Shown here one piece after another: positions 16,523-28,300 of a DNA stretch of 62,958 bases. Position numbers and translations under genes: made by a program. The notes below the pieces were generated by a model that worked only from the letters and a program-made list of their open reading frames with translations, had not been told where the DNA came from and made no database searches. This stretch comes from an uncultured Clostridia bacterium (GTDB taxonomy: Bacteria; Bacillota; Clostridia; Oscillospirales; QAKW01): contig CALWYZ010000015.1 of assembly GCA_944385895.1 (NCBI GenBank), forward strand, positions 1 through 62,958, given 5' to 3'. How positions within the stretch are numbered: position 1 is the stretch's first letter; each line of letters begins with the position of its first letter.

Positions 16523-18928
16523 ATGGACAAATTTTCAAAAAAAGCGGGCAGCGCTTTGCAAAATGCACAGGATATCGCATGCGAGCTCGGACACACATAT
16601 ATAGGCTCAGAGCACCTGCTGCTTGGTATTCTAAGGGAAAGCGAAAGCGTGGCAGCAAGAATACTTCTATCACGCGGCATAACATATGACAAGGTGAGAT
16701 CGCGGCTGTGCGAGCTTGTGGGAACGGGCAGTAAGACCAATCTGGGAGCTTCGGATATGACGTCGCGGACACGGCGGATAATAGAGCAGTCAATGGTTTT
16801 TGCCAAAAAATTCGGATTTACCTCTGTCGGCACCGAGCATCTGCTGCTGGCGATTGCCGCAGAAAGCGAGTGCGTCGGCATGCAGATATTGTCCAAACTC
16901 GGTCAAGACTCAAAGACGCTTTCCTCTACCGTCCGAGAAAAGCTGGGACTGTACGAGCTTGTGACCGCTCAGCATCCGACCAAGCCGGCAAAAAATCTTA
17001 AAGTGCTGCCCAAGTTTGCAACAAATTTGGTGGAAGAGGCAAAGCAGGGCAAAATCCTGTCCGCAATAGGCAGGGATGAAGAGCTGGAACGCGTTATGAG
17101 CATTTTGTCCCGCCACAGCAAAAACAACCCCTGCCTTATCGGTGAGCCGGGCGTTGGCAAGACCTGCATTGCTGAGGGACTTGCGCTTAAAATAAGCCGT
17201 GGTGATGTTTTGCCGTCTCTTGCCGGACAGCAGATATATATGCTGGATCTCACCTCAATGATTGCCGGATCAAAATATCGCGGAGAATTCGAGGAACGAC
17301 TTCGCGCAGTGCTTGACGAAGCGGAGAAAAATCCGGATATTATACTGTTTGTTGATGAAATGCACATCATAATAGGCGCAGGCGCGGCTGAAGGCGCAAT
17401 CGATGCCTGTAATATCCTCAAGCCGGCGCTTGCACGAGGAAAAATCAAGATGATAGGCGCCACCACAATAGAAGAATATCGCCGCCATATAGAAAAAGAC
17501 CGGGCTTTGGAGCGCAGGTTTGCTCCCGTTATGATCGACGAGCCGAGCGAGCAGATGACCCTTGACATACTTCACAGCCTGCGTTCAAGGCTGGAGACAC
17601 ACCACAGCGTCAAGATAGACGACAGTGCGCTGTCTGCCGCCGTGACACTGTCCGTAAGATATATCGGCGACAGGTTCCTGCCCGACAAGGCAATAGACCT
17701 TGTTGACGAGGCGGCATCGGTAAAGCATATAAGCATGCTGAAAAGCCCGTGGCTCAATACCCAGCATGTAATTTCGGAAAAAAGGCTTATGCTGGAGCAG
17801 CTGATAAAAACCTGCAGATATGAGGATGCGGCAAAACTCAGAGACGAAATAAACAAGTTGAAGCTTGAAAAAGACAATACGGCGCCGGATTATATCAAGT
17901 CAGTAACCGAAGAGGATATCTGCCGGGTCGTATCGCGCTGGACCGGCGTGCCGGCAGGCGCTCTTACAAAAGAGGGCGCACAGCGGCTCAATAACATGGA
18001 AAAACGGATAAGCAGAAGAATAATAGGACAAAAGGCAGCTGTCAAATGTGTATGTGATACTCTCATTCGCGCGGGAGCAGGACTGTGCGATCCGGCACGT
18101 CCGCTTGCATCGTTTTTATTCTGCGGCACGACCGGAGTCGGTAAAACAGAGCTGTGCCGTGTACTGGCAGACGAGATGTTCGGGACATCAAAGGCGCTTA
18201 TAAAGCTGGATATGGCGGAGTTTATGGAGCAGCACAGCGTCGCAAAGCTTATCGGCTCGCCTCCCGGATATGTAGGCCACGACGAAGGCGGCGTGCTTTG
18301 TGAAAAAATACGCTCCAGGCCTTACAGCATAGTTCTTTTTGACGAAATAGAAAAGGCTCATCCCGAGGTGCTTAATATACTTCTGGGCATACTTGAGGAC
18401 GGGGTTCTGACAGATTCCCATGGCAGAGTCGCAAATTTTAAAAATACAATCATTATCCTTACAACCAATATCGGAACCATGAAAGCGGGAAGTATTCCGC
18501 TCGGATTTTCAGGCGGCAAAGACAGTCAGCAGATTCGAGACACAGTATTGACTGCGTTAAAGAAAACCCTGCGTCCCGAACTTTTAAACCGTATAGACGA
18601 GGTGGCAGTATTTGAAATGCTCAGCCAGCAGGATATTCACAGCATTACTCTGCTTATGCTGGAACGTCTGAAATCCCGGCTTGCAAAAAAAGGCATAACC
18701 GTTGAATTTGATAAAAGCGTAACGGATATGATATGCAGATTAAACGGCACATCCCAATTCGGTGCCCGAAACATCAGAAGGCTTGTGACAAAATATGTGT
18801 CAAACCCGATAGCCGCAATGGTCGTTTCCGGAAAGCTTGTGCCCGGAAGCACTCAGCTGATGACCGAAAGCGAGCTTGACACCCGGGGTATTGTAAAAGA
18901 CGAGCGTATGGTTTATAATATTAAATAA
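16523..18928 (+). CDS. clpC: ClpC-type AAA+ protease ATPase subunit
   Basis: An 801-residue Hsp100 unfoldase that feeds ClpP. Two Clp_N repeats occupy residues ~1-145 (GHTYIGSEHLLLGIL and GFTSVGTEHLLLAIA). AAA domain 1 has Walker A GEPGVGKT (207-214) and Walker B LFVDEMH near 275. A UVR-type middle motif (CRYEDAAKLRDEINKLK, residues ~430-447) marks ClpC rather than ClpB. AAA domain 2 has Walker A GTTGVGKT (535-542), the pore loop GSPPGYVGHDEGG and Walker B LFDEIEKAHP. The usual ctsR-mcsA-mcsB partners are not adjacent. The downstream oxidoreductase begins 25 bp later and may be cotranscribed. Confidence 0.95.
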   Translation: MDKFSKKAGSALQNAQDIACELGHTYIGSEHLLLGILRESESVAARILLSRGITYDKVRSRLCELVGTGSKTNLGASDMTSRTRRIIEQSMVFAKKFGFTSVGTEHLLLAIAAESECVGMQILSKLGQDSKTLSSTVREKLGLYELVTAQHPTKPAKNLKVLPKFATNLVEEAKQGKILSAIGRDEELERVMSILSRHSKNNPCLIGEPGVGKTCIAEGLALKISRGDVLPSLAGQQIYMLDLTSMIAGSKYRGEFEERLRAVLDEAEKNPDIILFVDEMHIIIGAGAAEGAIDACNILKPALARGKIKMIGATTIEEYRRHIEKDRALERRFAPVMIDEPSEQMTLDILHSLRSRLETHHSVKIDDSALSAAVTLSVRYIGDRFLPDKAIDLVDEAASVKHISMLKSPWLNTQHVISEKRLMLEQLIKTCRYEDAAKLRDEINKLKLEKDNTAPDYIKSVTEEDICRVVSRWTGVPAGALTKEGAQRLNNMEKRISRRIIGQKAAVKCVCDTLIRAGAGLCDPARPLASFLFCGTTGVGKTELCRVLADEMFGTSKALIKLDMAEFMEQHSVAKLIGSPPGYVGHDEGGVLCEKIRSRPYSIVLFDEIEKAHPEVLNILLGILEDGVLTDSHGRVANFKNTIIILTTNIGTMKAGSIPLGFSGGKDSQQIRDTVLTALKKTLRPELLNRIDEVAVFEMLSQQDIHSITLLMLERLKSRLAKKGITVEFDKSVTDMICRLNGTSQFGARNIRRLVTKYVSNPIAAMVVSGKLVPGSTQLMTESELDTRGIVKDERMVYNIK

Positions 18929-18953
18929 TAACCATTACGGAGGTCAAAGGGAT

Positions 18954-20042
18954 ATGCATAGCTATAATATTGCCGTTATCGGCGGCGGATTTATGGGTAA
19001 AACTCACAGTCTTTGCGCGGCATCACTTCCGTTTTACTATGACTGTGATTTTAAAGCGGTGCTTGATACCCTCTGTTCAAAAGACCCTCAAAACACTCGC
19101 CGCCGGGCTGACCGGTACGGATTTTTGCACTGGACAACAGATTTTGAAAGCGTGATACAAAACCCCGATATAGACGTTATAGACATATGCACCCCCAATT
19201 ATCTGCATTACAGTCAGGCACAGGCGGCTATACTTGCCGGAAAGCATGTCTATTGCGACAAGCCTTTGTGCGTGAATGCCCGGCAGGCCCACCGCCTGGC
19301 ACAACTGGCGGAAAAATCGGGCAAGGTGTGCCAGGTGACTTTTCAGCACAGATTCTGGCCGGCAATGATGCAATTAAAACAGCTGGTAGATTCACAGGCT
19401 ATCGGTCAGATAATCAGCTTTCGAGCTGTGTTTTTACACTCTTCGCTTGTTGATCCCGACAAACCGTATGCATGGCGCAACGCTCCGGTAAGTGAAGGCG
19501 GCGGAGTTCTCAACGATCTGGGAAGTCATCTGCTTGATCTAATTTGTTATATCTGTCCGCAAATAGACAGCATAAGCTCAGTCACACAAACACTGTATCC
19601 CAGCCGCCGATGCGGCACGGAAAACATTGAAATATCCAGCGACGACGCCGCATATATGCTGATACGCCTTAAAAACGGAGCCTGCGGAACAGCTGAGGTA
19701 TCCAAGCTTGCAACCGGCATGAATGACGTGCTGAAACTGGAAATTCACGGTGACAGCGGAGCCTTGATGTTTGATCTTTCAACACCGGGTCAGCTTAAAT
19801 ATTATGACTTGAAAGACGGAAAACAGGGTGGATTTAAAACAATAGACTGCATGCAGAAATACGGCCCGCCCTGCGACTTTCTCACGGGCGCGGTTATACC
19901 GGGCTGGATAAGATCGCATATTCACAGCTATTTCTGCTTTTTAAACAATATAGACAAAGGGCTTCCCCCCTGCCCCTCTTTTTCAGACGCGGCAAAAGTC
20001 CAAGACCTTATTCAACAGGCAAGAAACAACTGTGCTTTTTAA
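18954..20042 (+). CDS. Gfo/Idh/MocA-family oxidoreductase
   Basis: A 362-residue NAD(P)-dependent sugar or inositol dehydrogenase-type enzyme. The N-terminal Rossmann fold reads IAVIGGGFMGKTHS; DVIDICTPNYLHYSQA and GKHVYCDKPLCVNA carry the family's EKP-like motif with Asp replacing Glu (CDKPL). The C-terminal domain has GGGVLNDLGSHLLDLICYI, with the catalytic-region His. The start ATG is preceded by GGAGGT. Substrate unknown. It lies between clpC and a NodB-like protein gene, which together suggest a carbohydrate-related function. Confidence 0.88.
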   Translation: MHSYNIAVIGGGFMGKTHSLCAASLPFYYDCDFKAVLDTLCSKDPQNTRRRADRYGFLHWTTDFESVIQNPDIDVIDICTPNYLHYSQAQAAILAGKHVYCDKPLCVNARQAHRLAQLAEKSGKVCQVTFQHRFWPAMMQLKQLVDSQAIGQIISFRAVFLHSSLVDPDKPYAWRNAPVSEGGGVLNDLGSHLLDLICYICPQIDSISSVTQTLYPSRRCGTENIEISSDDAAYMLIRLKNGACGTAEVSKLATGMNDVLKLEIHGDSGALMFDLSTPGQLKYYDLKDGKQGGFKTIDCMQKYGPPCDFLTGAVIPGWIRSHIHSYFCFLNNIDKGLPPCPSFSDAAKVQDLIQQARNNCAF

Positions 20043-20145
20043 CCGCTATATGTTTTTTGTTATATGCAAAATGTTATTTTTGTTTGATTTACGGTTGATT
20101 TGAATATAAAATAAAAACAAAAAAGATATTCGGAGGGATAGCGCC

Positions 20146-21267
20146 GTGACAAATTTCTTTCATGATGACAAACCTTTGCATTTTATATTCCCGATTGACG
20201 GGGACTGTCTCAATTCCTTTGACGGCATAGTAACAAAAGAAGCTTTCAAAATAAAAGCAGTCGTCTTTGCAGCTCCCGGATCACATGTGACTGTTAACGG
20301 TGCAGAAACAGAATTTGACGGTAAAAATTACAGCGCGTGGATAACGCTGTCTCCCAAATCAACAGTTCTTACTGCAACAGACGGCGTAAACTCAGATGTT
20401 ATAAAGGTATTCGATGTAAGGCAGACAGAGAAAAAATACCGCATCTCATCAGATGATAACATACTTTTTTTAAGAGATATAAACAACCATAAAGATACAT
20501 ATAAATCAATATTTGAAAATCCGTATCTGGCGGTATATAAACGCGCTCATGACCTGTACGGTGCAAAAGCTCATATTAATCTTTTTTATGAAACCGATGA
20601 GCTCAATACTTTCAAACAGAACAGAGAGTATTTCAATCTTTCTATGATGACTGACAAATTCAAGCCGGAATTTGAACAAAATTCAGATTGGCTGAGGTTT
20701 TCTTTTCATGCAAACGCCGAATACCCCGATAAGCCATACCGTCATACATCGGCACTCAGAATAGCTCAAGACGCGCAAAAGGTAATGGAGCAGATAAAGC
20801 GCTTTGCGGGCGACAAGTCGCTTGCAAAGGTAACTACCGTACACTGGGGCGAGGCGACGCGGGATTGTACAGTCGCTTTAAGAAAACTGGGTTACCGCGC
20901 GCTGGCCGGGTACTTTGAGTTTACATCCGATAAAAAACCGCTTGTTGCATACTATTATCCCGACAACCTTATAAGCCATGTGGGTGCGCGGGATTTCTGG
21001 GTAAATACTCAGGATGATATCCTTCATGCAAGAATAGACCTTGTAATGAATGCCTTCAAATACAGCGATCTGATACCAAGGCTTGAAAAAATACGGCAGC
21101 AGCCGCATCGTGCCGGTTTTCTGGAGCTTATGATTCATGAGCAGTATTTCTATCCGTATTACAGCCGTTATATACCTGAGTTTGAGAAAATAGTCACAGA
21201 TGCGGCGGGCTGGGCTTATAATAACGGTTATACGGGAGCTTTTTTCAGCGATTTACTTTTAGATTGA
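20146..21267 (+). CDS. NodB-like polysaccharide-deacetylase-fold protein, unrecognised subfamily
   Basis: A 373-residue protein translated from GTG 20146, with GGAGGG about 8 nt upstream. No signal peptide is seen. Residues ~1-100 form a beta-rich domain (AAPGSHVTVNGAETEFDGKNYSAWITL), resembling an Ig-like module. Residues ~130-370 look like a (beta/alpha) barrel of the NodB superfamily: AHINLFYETDELNTF, NSDWLRFSFHAN and TVHWGEATRDCTVALRKLGYRALAGYF, where Asp and His positions could be metal ligands. YHD/TFDD deacetylase motifs are not exact, so the activity is uncertain. This assignment is inference from pattern. Confidence 0.55.
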   Translation: MTNFFHDDKPLHFIFPIDGDCLNSFDGIVTKEAFKIKAVVFAAPGSHVTVNGAETEFDGKNYSAWITLSPKSTVLTATDGVNSDVIKVFDVRQTEKKYRISSDDNILFLRDINNHKDTYKSIFENPYLAVYKRAHDLYGAKAHINLFYETDELNTFKQNREYFNLSMMTDKFKPEFEQNSDWLRFSFHANAEYPDKPYRHTSALRIAQDAQKVMEQIKRFAGDKSLAKVTTVHWGEATRDCTVALRKLGYRALAGYFEFTSDKKPLVAYYYPDNLISHVGARDFWVNTQDDILHARIDLVMNAFKYSDLIPRLEKIRQQPHRAGFLELMIHEQYFYPYYSRYIPEFEKIVTDAAGWAYNNGYTGAFFSDLLLD

Positions 21268-21328
21268 CATAAACAATATATTCTGTTATCCTTTTTATAT
21301 CGGATAAACAGCCGTTATAAAATAATCA

Positions 21329-21359
21329 CCGGCACAGCATTCATGGCTGTGCCGGTTTT
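21329..21359 (+). terminator. Terminator-like hairpin just upstream of the ECF transporter gene
   Basis: CCGGCACAGC and GCTGTGCCGG pair perfectly around a short loop, followed by TTTTA. It ends only 12 bp before the next start codon, so it may end the upstream unit or sit in the leader of the transporter gene. A weaker hairpin (CTGTTATCC/GGATAAACAG) lies at about 21286-21310. Confidence 0.7.
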
Positions 21360-21371
21360 ACGGAGATAATT

Positions 21372-21887
21372 ATGTCAAGAACAAAACAAATGATTTTTTC
21401 CGCGCTTTTTCTTGCGCTGGCACTGACGCTTCCTTTTTTGACTGGTCAAATCCCCACATTCGGAAAAATGCTTTGTCCGATGCATTTTCCGGTTCTGCTG
21501 TGTGCGTTTCTGTGCGGCCCGTTCTGGGCAGGCGCGGTGGGGCTTACGGCACCGCTTTTACGGTTTGTGCTCTTTCACGCCCCAATGATGCCGAACGCCG
21601 CGGCAATGTCGGCAGAGCTTATGACTTACGGTCTGGTCTGCGGGATACTGTATAGACTTCTTCCCAAAAAATTCGGCTTTTCATATGCTGCGCTTATAAC
21701 GGCAATGATTTCTGGCAGGCTTGTATGGGGAGTTGTAACGCTCATAATATCGGGCATAAACTCAAATCCGTTTACTTTTTCGGCTTTTGTCAGCTCGGCA
21801 GTGACCGAGTCGCTGCCGGGGATCATATTACAGATTCTTCTGATTCCGCCCGTCACTCTTATTTTTAAAAAATATACATCAAAATAA
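21372..21887 (+). CDS. ECF transporter substrate-binding S component
   Basis: A 171-residue polytopic membrane protein with about five or six hydrophobic segments. It fits the S component of energy-coupling-factor vitamin transporters: the early AAxxxALxxxLPF-like helix, GKMLCPMHFPVLLCAFLCGP and WAGAVGLTAPLLRFVLFH, then AELMTYGLVCGILYRLLP. The substrate cannot be assigned by eye; pantothenate-, folate- or thiazole-type groups are all possible. The EcfA/EcfT energising modules are not in this window, consistent with group II systems sharing one module. An AUG with GGAGAT upstream is a good start. Confidence 0.82.
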   Translation: MSRTKQMIFSALFLALALTLPFLTGQIPTFGKMLCPMHFPVLLCAFLCGPFWAGAVGLTAPLLRFVLFHAPMMPNAAAMSAELMTYGLVCGILYRLLPKKFGFSYAALITAMISGRLVWGVVTLIISGINSNPFTFSAFVSSAVTESLPGIILQILLIPPVTLIFKKYTSK

Positions 21888-21912
21888 AAACGGTACTCGG
21901 GTACCGTTTTTT
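21886..21912. terminator. Bidirectional terminator
   Basis: AAAACGGTAC and GTACCGTTTT form a hairpin with T-tracts on both strands between two convergent genes. Confidence 0.85.
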
Positions 21913-21914
21913 TA

Positions 21915-22172
21915 TTATATTTTTTTGCCTGCGCCCGTAAATGACTTTATATTCATATGGTTTTCACGGATACAGCGTATATCTATTGCAGGGAACGAAA
22001 ACTCCTCAGACGTTTTACCCCCGAGACTGAGCTCATACAAAAACGGTCCGCTGTAATCAATATCCTCTAAAACCTCAACAAGCTCTATACCGCAGCTTTT
22101 ATACATGTCAAACGCATTTTTATCAAAAACCTTGCAAGATAGCCCTGTTTCCCAGTTTTTGTAATCCGTCAT
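21915..22172 (-). CDS. Short protein resembling the N-terminus of a sugar-phosphate isomerase/epimerase TIM barrel
   Basis: An 85-residue product with a good GAGGGAG Shine-Dalgarno site before the ATG. Its first 35 residues (sequence NWETGLSCKVFDKNAFDMYK, then CGIELVEVLE) resemble the first strand and helix of AP-endonuclease-2-type TIM barrels, and RCIRENHMNIKSF resembles the second helix/strand (usually AxxxGxxxxSxH). The family is ~270 residues, so this would be a truncated copy that still has a translation start and a terminator. A free-standing small protein cannot be excluded. Confidence 0.5.
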   Translation of the reverse strand: MTDYKNWETGLSCKVFDKNAFDMYKSCGIELVEVLEDIDYSGPFLYELSLGGKTSEEFSFPAIDIRCIRENHMNIKSFTGAGKKI

Positions 22173-22314
22173 ATGTCTCCCTCTTTTTTATACTTCTTAT
22201 ATCATAGCGTCATACATATATTTTATCAAGCTGATTCAGTATACATATTGTATAAATTTACGTTTTGATTATTGTATAAATTACATAAAATGATTGTGTG
22301 ATTTTGAATTATTA

Positions 22315-22343
22315 TTGACTTGTTTCTTATTAAAATATAGAAT
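22315..22343 (+). promoter_or_regulatory. Promoter of the giant secreted protein gene
   Basis: TTGACT (22315-22320) and TAGAAT (22338-22343), 17-bp spacer, about 50 bp upstream of the start. Confidence 0.7.
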
Positions 22344-22395
22344 ATTTACATGATTTTGTCCCAAAAAATCAAAACAATTCGGAGAGGTGAGAAGT

Positions 22396-25300
22396 ATGAA
22401 GCGATTTTTATCGGCGTTTTTAAGTGCGTGCATTATGCTGTCACTTATAAGCACGAGCAATTTATCTTTTGCCGTGCCCGCCGAAAACCCGCTGGAGGGC
22501 ACGGATTTTGAGCAAATGTTTGACACAGCGTCAGACGTATATGCCAATACTATGATTGTCAACCAGCAGTGGCAGTTAAGTACCGCAGTCGAATCCGAGA
22601 CTGAGCTTCAGTTTGAATTCAACGGTGTTACCGTAACGGAAGCTTACGATAAGGACCGTCATTTTTCAAGCTACTCGGCGGCAGCGGCGGCTTGGGAGCA
22701 AAGATATACCGAAAACGGTGTACTGAATTCCCAAATTGCGACAGCAGTCCCCAACTTCATTTTGACTGAAGGTACATATTCAGGCGATATTACTGTAAGA
22801 TTCAGCGCAAACATTTACGGAGCATTTGCCGGAATAACCCCGAATGATCCAACATTTGACACAACATCGGCTCTGCCGACAGGCTCATGGAATGTAAATG
22901 ACCAAAGACCGGGCAGCGAGGGTGAAACTGTCATCCAAGGAAAAATCCTCAGAAGCAATATAAACGGCGGATCGGAATCTGACACAAAATACGAAGCGGC
23001 GCTTACTCAGGCGCAGGTGGACAGCTATGTTTTAAACATAGACGGTGTCAAATTTACAGGCTCTACCGCCATACTTTCAAACGATCTGGCATATAACACG
23101 GCAGGATCGACAAAAACAAACACCATAAACGTTTACAACTCTGTATTTGACGGCGTAAACTACGGCCTCAGCGCCGACGGTGACGCAAGCAGAAATTTCA
23201 ACGACTATAATCTTTATGATATTCGCGTAACAGGACTCAAGTCAGACAACAACGGCAGTTTCATACGCAAGTATCCCAGAAATGTATATGTTGAAAGAAT
23301 GAATTTTGAACAAAACAGCGGCGTGTTTTATCTGGGCGGTACAGCCTCAAACGCCAACGACCTGTGGTGGACCACCTGCGGAGGCCAGCGCGGAGTCTCT
23401 TTCACCGTAAAAGATTCGCGTTTTGCCGATAACAGCTCATATGACATTATCCATTCCAATGACAACTGTTATCTCCCGTCACTCGAATTTACATTTGAAA
23501 GAAACATATTTAAAAATGCTGCGTCAGGAAAATACGGGATATTCAGAATAGATACGTTTTCCGGAAGCGGATATCCTATTGTACAGCTTGATTACAGCAA
23601 TAATATATTCTACGGAACAGCTGATAAAGGATACAATACCGTATTCAACGGCAACCCCAAATATCAAAAAGCCGCATTTGATATCAGATTTAATTATAAC
23701 CGCGTAATCGGATACAAATCCATGCTTATGAGTATAACATCAGAGATGGATACATGGCTTAACAGCTGTAATTGGGATTACAACAACAACTACTTTGCGG
23801 ATACTTTTATATCAGCAGATGACGAGCTGGGCAAAAAGCCGGTATATCTTACAAATTCCGCAACGGTCGACCCTGCCGATCTGGATACTGTTGAATACTT
23901 TTTTGATTATAATATGACTATAGGCAACGGCAATCTTAAGGTTACCGGCGCCAATTTCCAGGATCAAATAAAATTTTTCTCTATAAATAACAAAAACCAT
24001 ACAATCACCGCAATGCTTGAAGAAGGCACGGTGATCCAAAACCCGACATTTACGGCAAGCAGCGACATAGCTCAGATAGGCTTCTGGTCAGACCCTGACT
24101 TTACCCAGCCCGTAACATCTATAAGCTATGACGATCTTGCAGACGACGGCAAAAAGACTTATTATCTCAACTTGTCATACAAAGAGATTTCCGTCACCTA
24201 CAGTGTGGTATTTACCGCGCTTGGCAACACACTGGTGTTTGCGGATAAATTCGCCGATGAACTTGGCATTATACAAAGCACGGCAGCGCTTTATGCGGCC
24301 GACGGCGAATACGCCTCCGGCTCGGAAGTCGTAGCGATGTGGCAGAATCAGCTGTATTCATTCGTGGCAGGTGTCAACGCGTTTTCCAGCGTTGAAGAAG
24401 CACGGGCGGCAGGTATAACCCAGCTGATTCTTCCGGGCGGTGATTATGACAGCATTAACATAAACGGCTCCATTGAGCTGTACGGCGAAGGATATGCAGT
24501 TAACCCCAATGAAATCCCTTCAGAGCGCACGGAAGACTGGACCCTTGCAGAGCAATGGGAAGCTTTCAGCGTTGCAAATGTTGAGGGCATAGTCGTTGAC
24601 GCCTCCGCCACCCCCGCAGATGAATCGGGAACACAAATCACCGTAAAAGGAATAAATCTTACCGGCAGATTTATTGATAACAGACGTCAGATCTCTGAGT
24701 ACAAAACATCTATACTGCTTGAAAATAATATACTCGGATTCAATCAATCGGTAAGCGGGGTCACTTATGTATTTGCCCTTGATAACGCAAATGCACTCAG
24801 CACAGACAATTCAATAAAGAACATAGACGAATTCACAATCAAAAATTCCCGCTATGCCTATGAAAACAACAGCACATCTCTTCGCTTTTTCGCCGAGATC
24901 TGTCCTGCATATGTAACGCTTGACGGCATTTATTTCGGCGACGGATTCATAACCGTCGGATACCCGAAATGGAGAAACTGCGTCGAGGACGGAACGCTGA
25001 ATGTATCAAACTGCTATTTCAAAAATTATTCCCGTTCCAAGGATATGATAGTTGCACTGTGCGGCCATGCCGATCAGTGCGACAGCACATCCAAAAACAC
25101 CCGCGCCGTATTCAGCAACAATATAGCTATAGACTGCTTCAACACTGAATACAATACAAACAAAAACGTCGCGGTAAATATTTTCCCGGGTGCTTTCAAA
25201 TCTGTTGAAATAACGGACAATACTTTTATTGACACCAAAAACTATCTGGGCCATGTCATAAAAGTACAGTCCTCCACTTACAGCAACAACAGCTCGGACT

Positions 25301-28300
25301 TTTCCGACAGGATAGTATTTACGGGCAACCGTATCATCGGCCTTACTTCATTTATCATAGTGAACAGCGCTACAACCTCTCTTGATAAATGCGACGGCAA
25401 CTACTATGCCCGCTATACAGATGATTACGCCGATGCTTACGGCAATAACGGCCTGCACGGAATCCTTGAGGGCTCCGACTGCTACCTCGATTTTAAAAAG
25501 ACGACTCTTGCCTCAGAAATGGATATGGTAATCGACCGCAAGCTCTCAATGGTCAATAACGATACACGTCAGGCGTCTATCGTCATAGAGGAAGACGAAA
25601 AATATATACCTATAATAAAATCTTCAAACGGAAGATACACATATCACCTGTTTGACGACGAAAGCTGCAGCTCATCTGTAGGAACGCTTACAAAGGACAT
25701 TGTCGGTGACGGACGTATGTTCTGGGCAAAGGCTGTTTCTCAGTCGGGCGTTTCCAATGTTTATCAGGTATATGTAACTGTCGGAGACCTTGACGCTCTG
25801 ACACCCGATACAGTGGGCAGCTCCCGGATAGAAAACCCGTATCTGTTCTATCTGAACACGGATGAGATGCCTGAAGGAACGATATTTACACAGTCGTGGC
25901 AGGGTCAGAATTATGCGTTCACGGCCGGTGTCAATGCGTTTTCTTCAATTTCTCAGATAATAAACTATCACGAGCAAAACGCACAGGGCACTCCCAACGT
26001 AATACTTCCCGGCGGAATTTACACAGACGAAATTGTAGTTACCAAAACGGTCAATATTTACGGTGAGAACAGTGACACCACTGTGCTTGCCGATGAGCCG
26101 CGTACTGACGGCACTGTAAAAATAGCATGTGTAGGCGATTCCATCACCGAGGGTATAGGAATCGATGCGAGCCTGCGTCCGACATCGGCGTATCCCGCTC
26201 AGCTTCAGACAATACTTGATAATACCTACGGTCAGGGCAAGTACGAGGTCGGCAACTTCGGCTGGGGCGGTTCGACTATAAACGTACAGACAAACCGCGA
26301 AACCCAAAGCTATACATACTGGACATATATCTATTCAGTACAGTATTACAAATCACTCGACTTCAACCCTGATATAGTTGTTATAATGATGGGACATAAC
26401 GATACTCATGCCCAGCTCTACACAACTGCAGAGCTGTACAAAGAGCAGTATCAGGCGCTTATTGACAGCTATGAGGCGCTTCCGTCTCATCCGACGGTAG
26501 TAGTCGCAGGCTGTACATCACGCACAGCTTCTATCCGCCGCGACTGGCTTACAGAGACGATCATTCCGATGCAGAAAGAAATCGCCCGGGATAACGGACT
26601 TATCTATATCGATATGTTCACTCCCACAAACGGCAAAGAAGGCGATAAATCGCTCTTTACCGACGGACTGCATTGTACTGTTGCCGGATACAATATGCTG
26701 GCAAGCCTGATAGCAGACGGAATGTCACCGCTGCTCACTTCACAAAGACAGGTCACCACTTGGGATATTACTGTCGATACTCAGCAGCAGACACAGCAGC
26801 AGGAAAAGATAAAAGTCGCGTGTGTAGGCGACAGCCTCACATACGGCGACAAGGCTTACAAGGGCTACCCTGTATATCTGCAGGAAATGCTGGGCGACCG
26901 CTATGAGGTGCGTAACTTCGGAGAATGCGGAGCCATTGCTTGTGATACCTCGACATTCAACGGCGGCACAAACTGGTGTTACAAGAACTACGAGAGATAT
27001 ACTCAGTCAAAGGCATGGCAGCCGGATATCGTCATTATGATGCTCGGCTATAACGATGCCGGCGGACATTTGACAGACTTCCACAATGTCAGCTGGTCGG
27101 GCGGCGCTGACAGCACCGCGGCTGCCGAGTTTGAGAAGGACTACAAGGCACTGGTTCAGGAATATATAGATCTGGGCGCGCAGGTATACATTGCAAATAC
27201 CCCATGCTCCAACAACGCCTCAGATAAAAACGACACCTCAACTCAGTTCAAATATATCTGCCCGATAATCGAAAAAGTGGCAAATGAGCTTGGACTTCCG
27301 TTTATAGATATCCACTCACATACCAAGCCGTGGAGCGCGGATATGTACTGCGGAACAAATATAAACGGCAATACCGATAATACTCACTTCTCCGCAAAAG
27401 GCTATGAGGCTGTTGCATCCTTCATGTTCGAAGAGATATTCTCCGTATTTGCTGACAGCTATTATGACCAGTACGGTGAAATAACCAAAGACGCCGTAGT
27501 TATAGACTACAATTTGCCTGTACATGAGCAGGGCGATATCGTCTCCTATTCATGGGAAGGCAAAAACTATCAGTTCACATGGGGACAGAACGCGTTTGAC
27601 AGCATCGACGCCGCAGTAGAAAAGGCAAACGAGCTGGGCAGGACAACAGTCCAGGCGCTGCTTGTCGAGAACGGAACGGTGACATCATGGGACGGCGACT
27701 TTACGTTATCCGCCGATACAACAAATATAACCTCTATCGAGGTATTCGGCCAGAACAGACGGTTTGACCCCAACGACAAATCAGCGGCAAGCTCAGACCC
27801 GACCGCTGACTGGACACTCAATCCCGACTGGGATATGTACTCCAAAAACGGCGGCACATCTGCCGTTAACAGGATCACCATCAACTGCAACGATGACAAC
27901 AACAACGTCATTACCAGCGGAATCCTTAAATTCAAAGGCATAACGATGAGAAACATCGTATGGAATTCAGAACGTAAAATCACATCTGCCGATGATCCGC
28001 GAAATCTTGATCTTATATTTGAAAATGTACTCGTTGACTTTACAGCAGCAAGCGGCTCGGGCGGATACCTGTTCAATCTCAACTCACCGCGTTCCGGATC
28101 ATCCAATACAACAATGCCCATAAATGATTCCATAACCCTTAAAAACTTCCGTATTGAAAAATTCCTGTATAAGAGCGGCAAAAACAGGATATTTGCCACC
28201 TACGGACCAAACAACGTGATAATTGACGGATTCTACTATGACGGGCAAAAGAATGAGCTTGACGGCACAAAATACCCGCTGGGGCAGTTCGGCTGGATAC

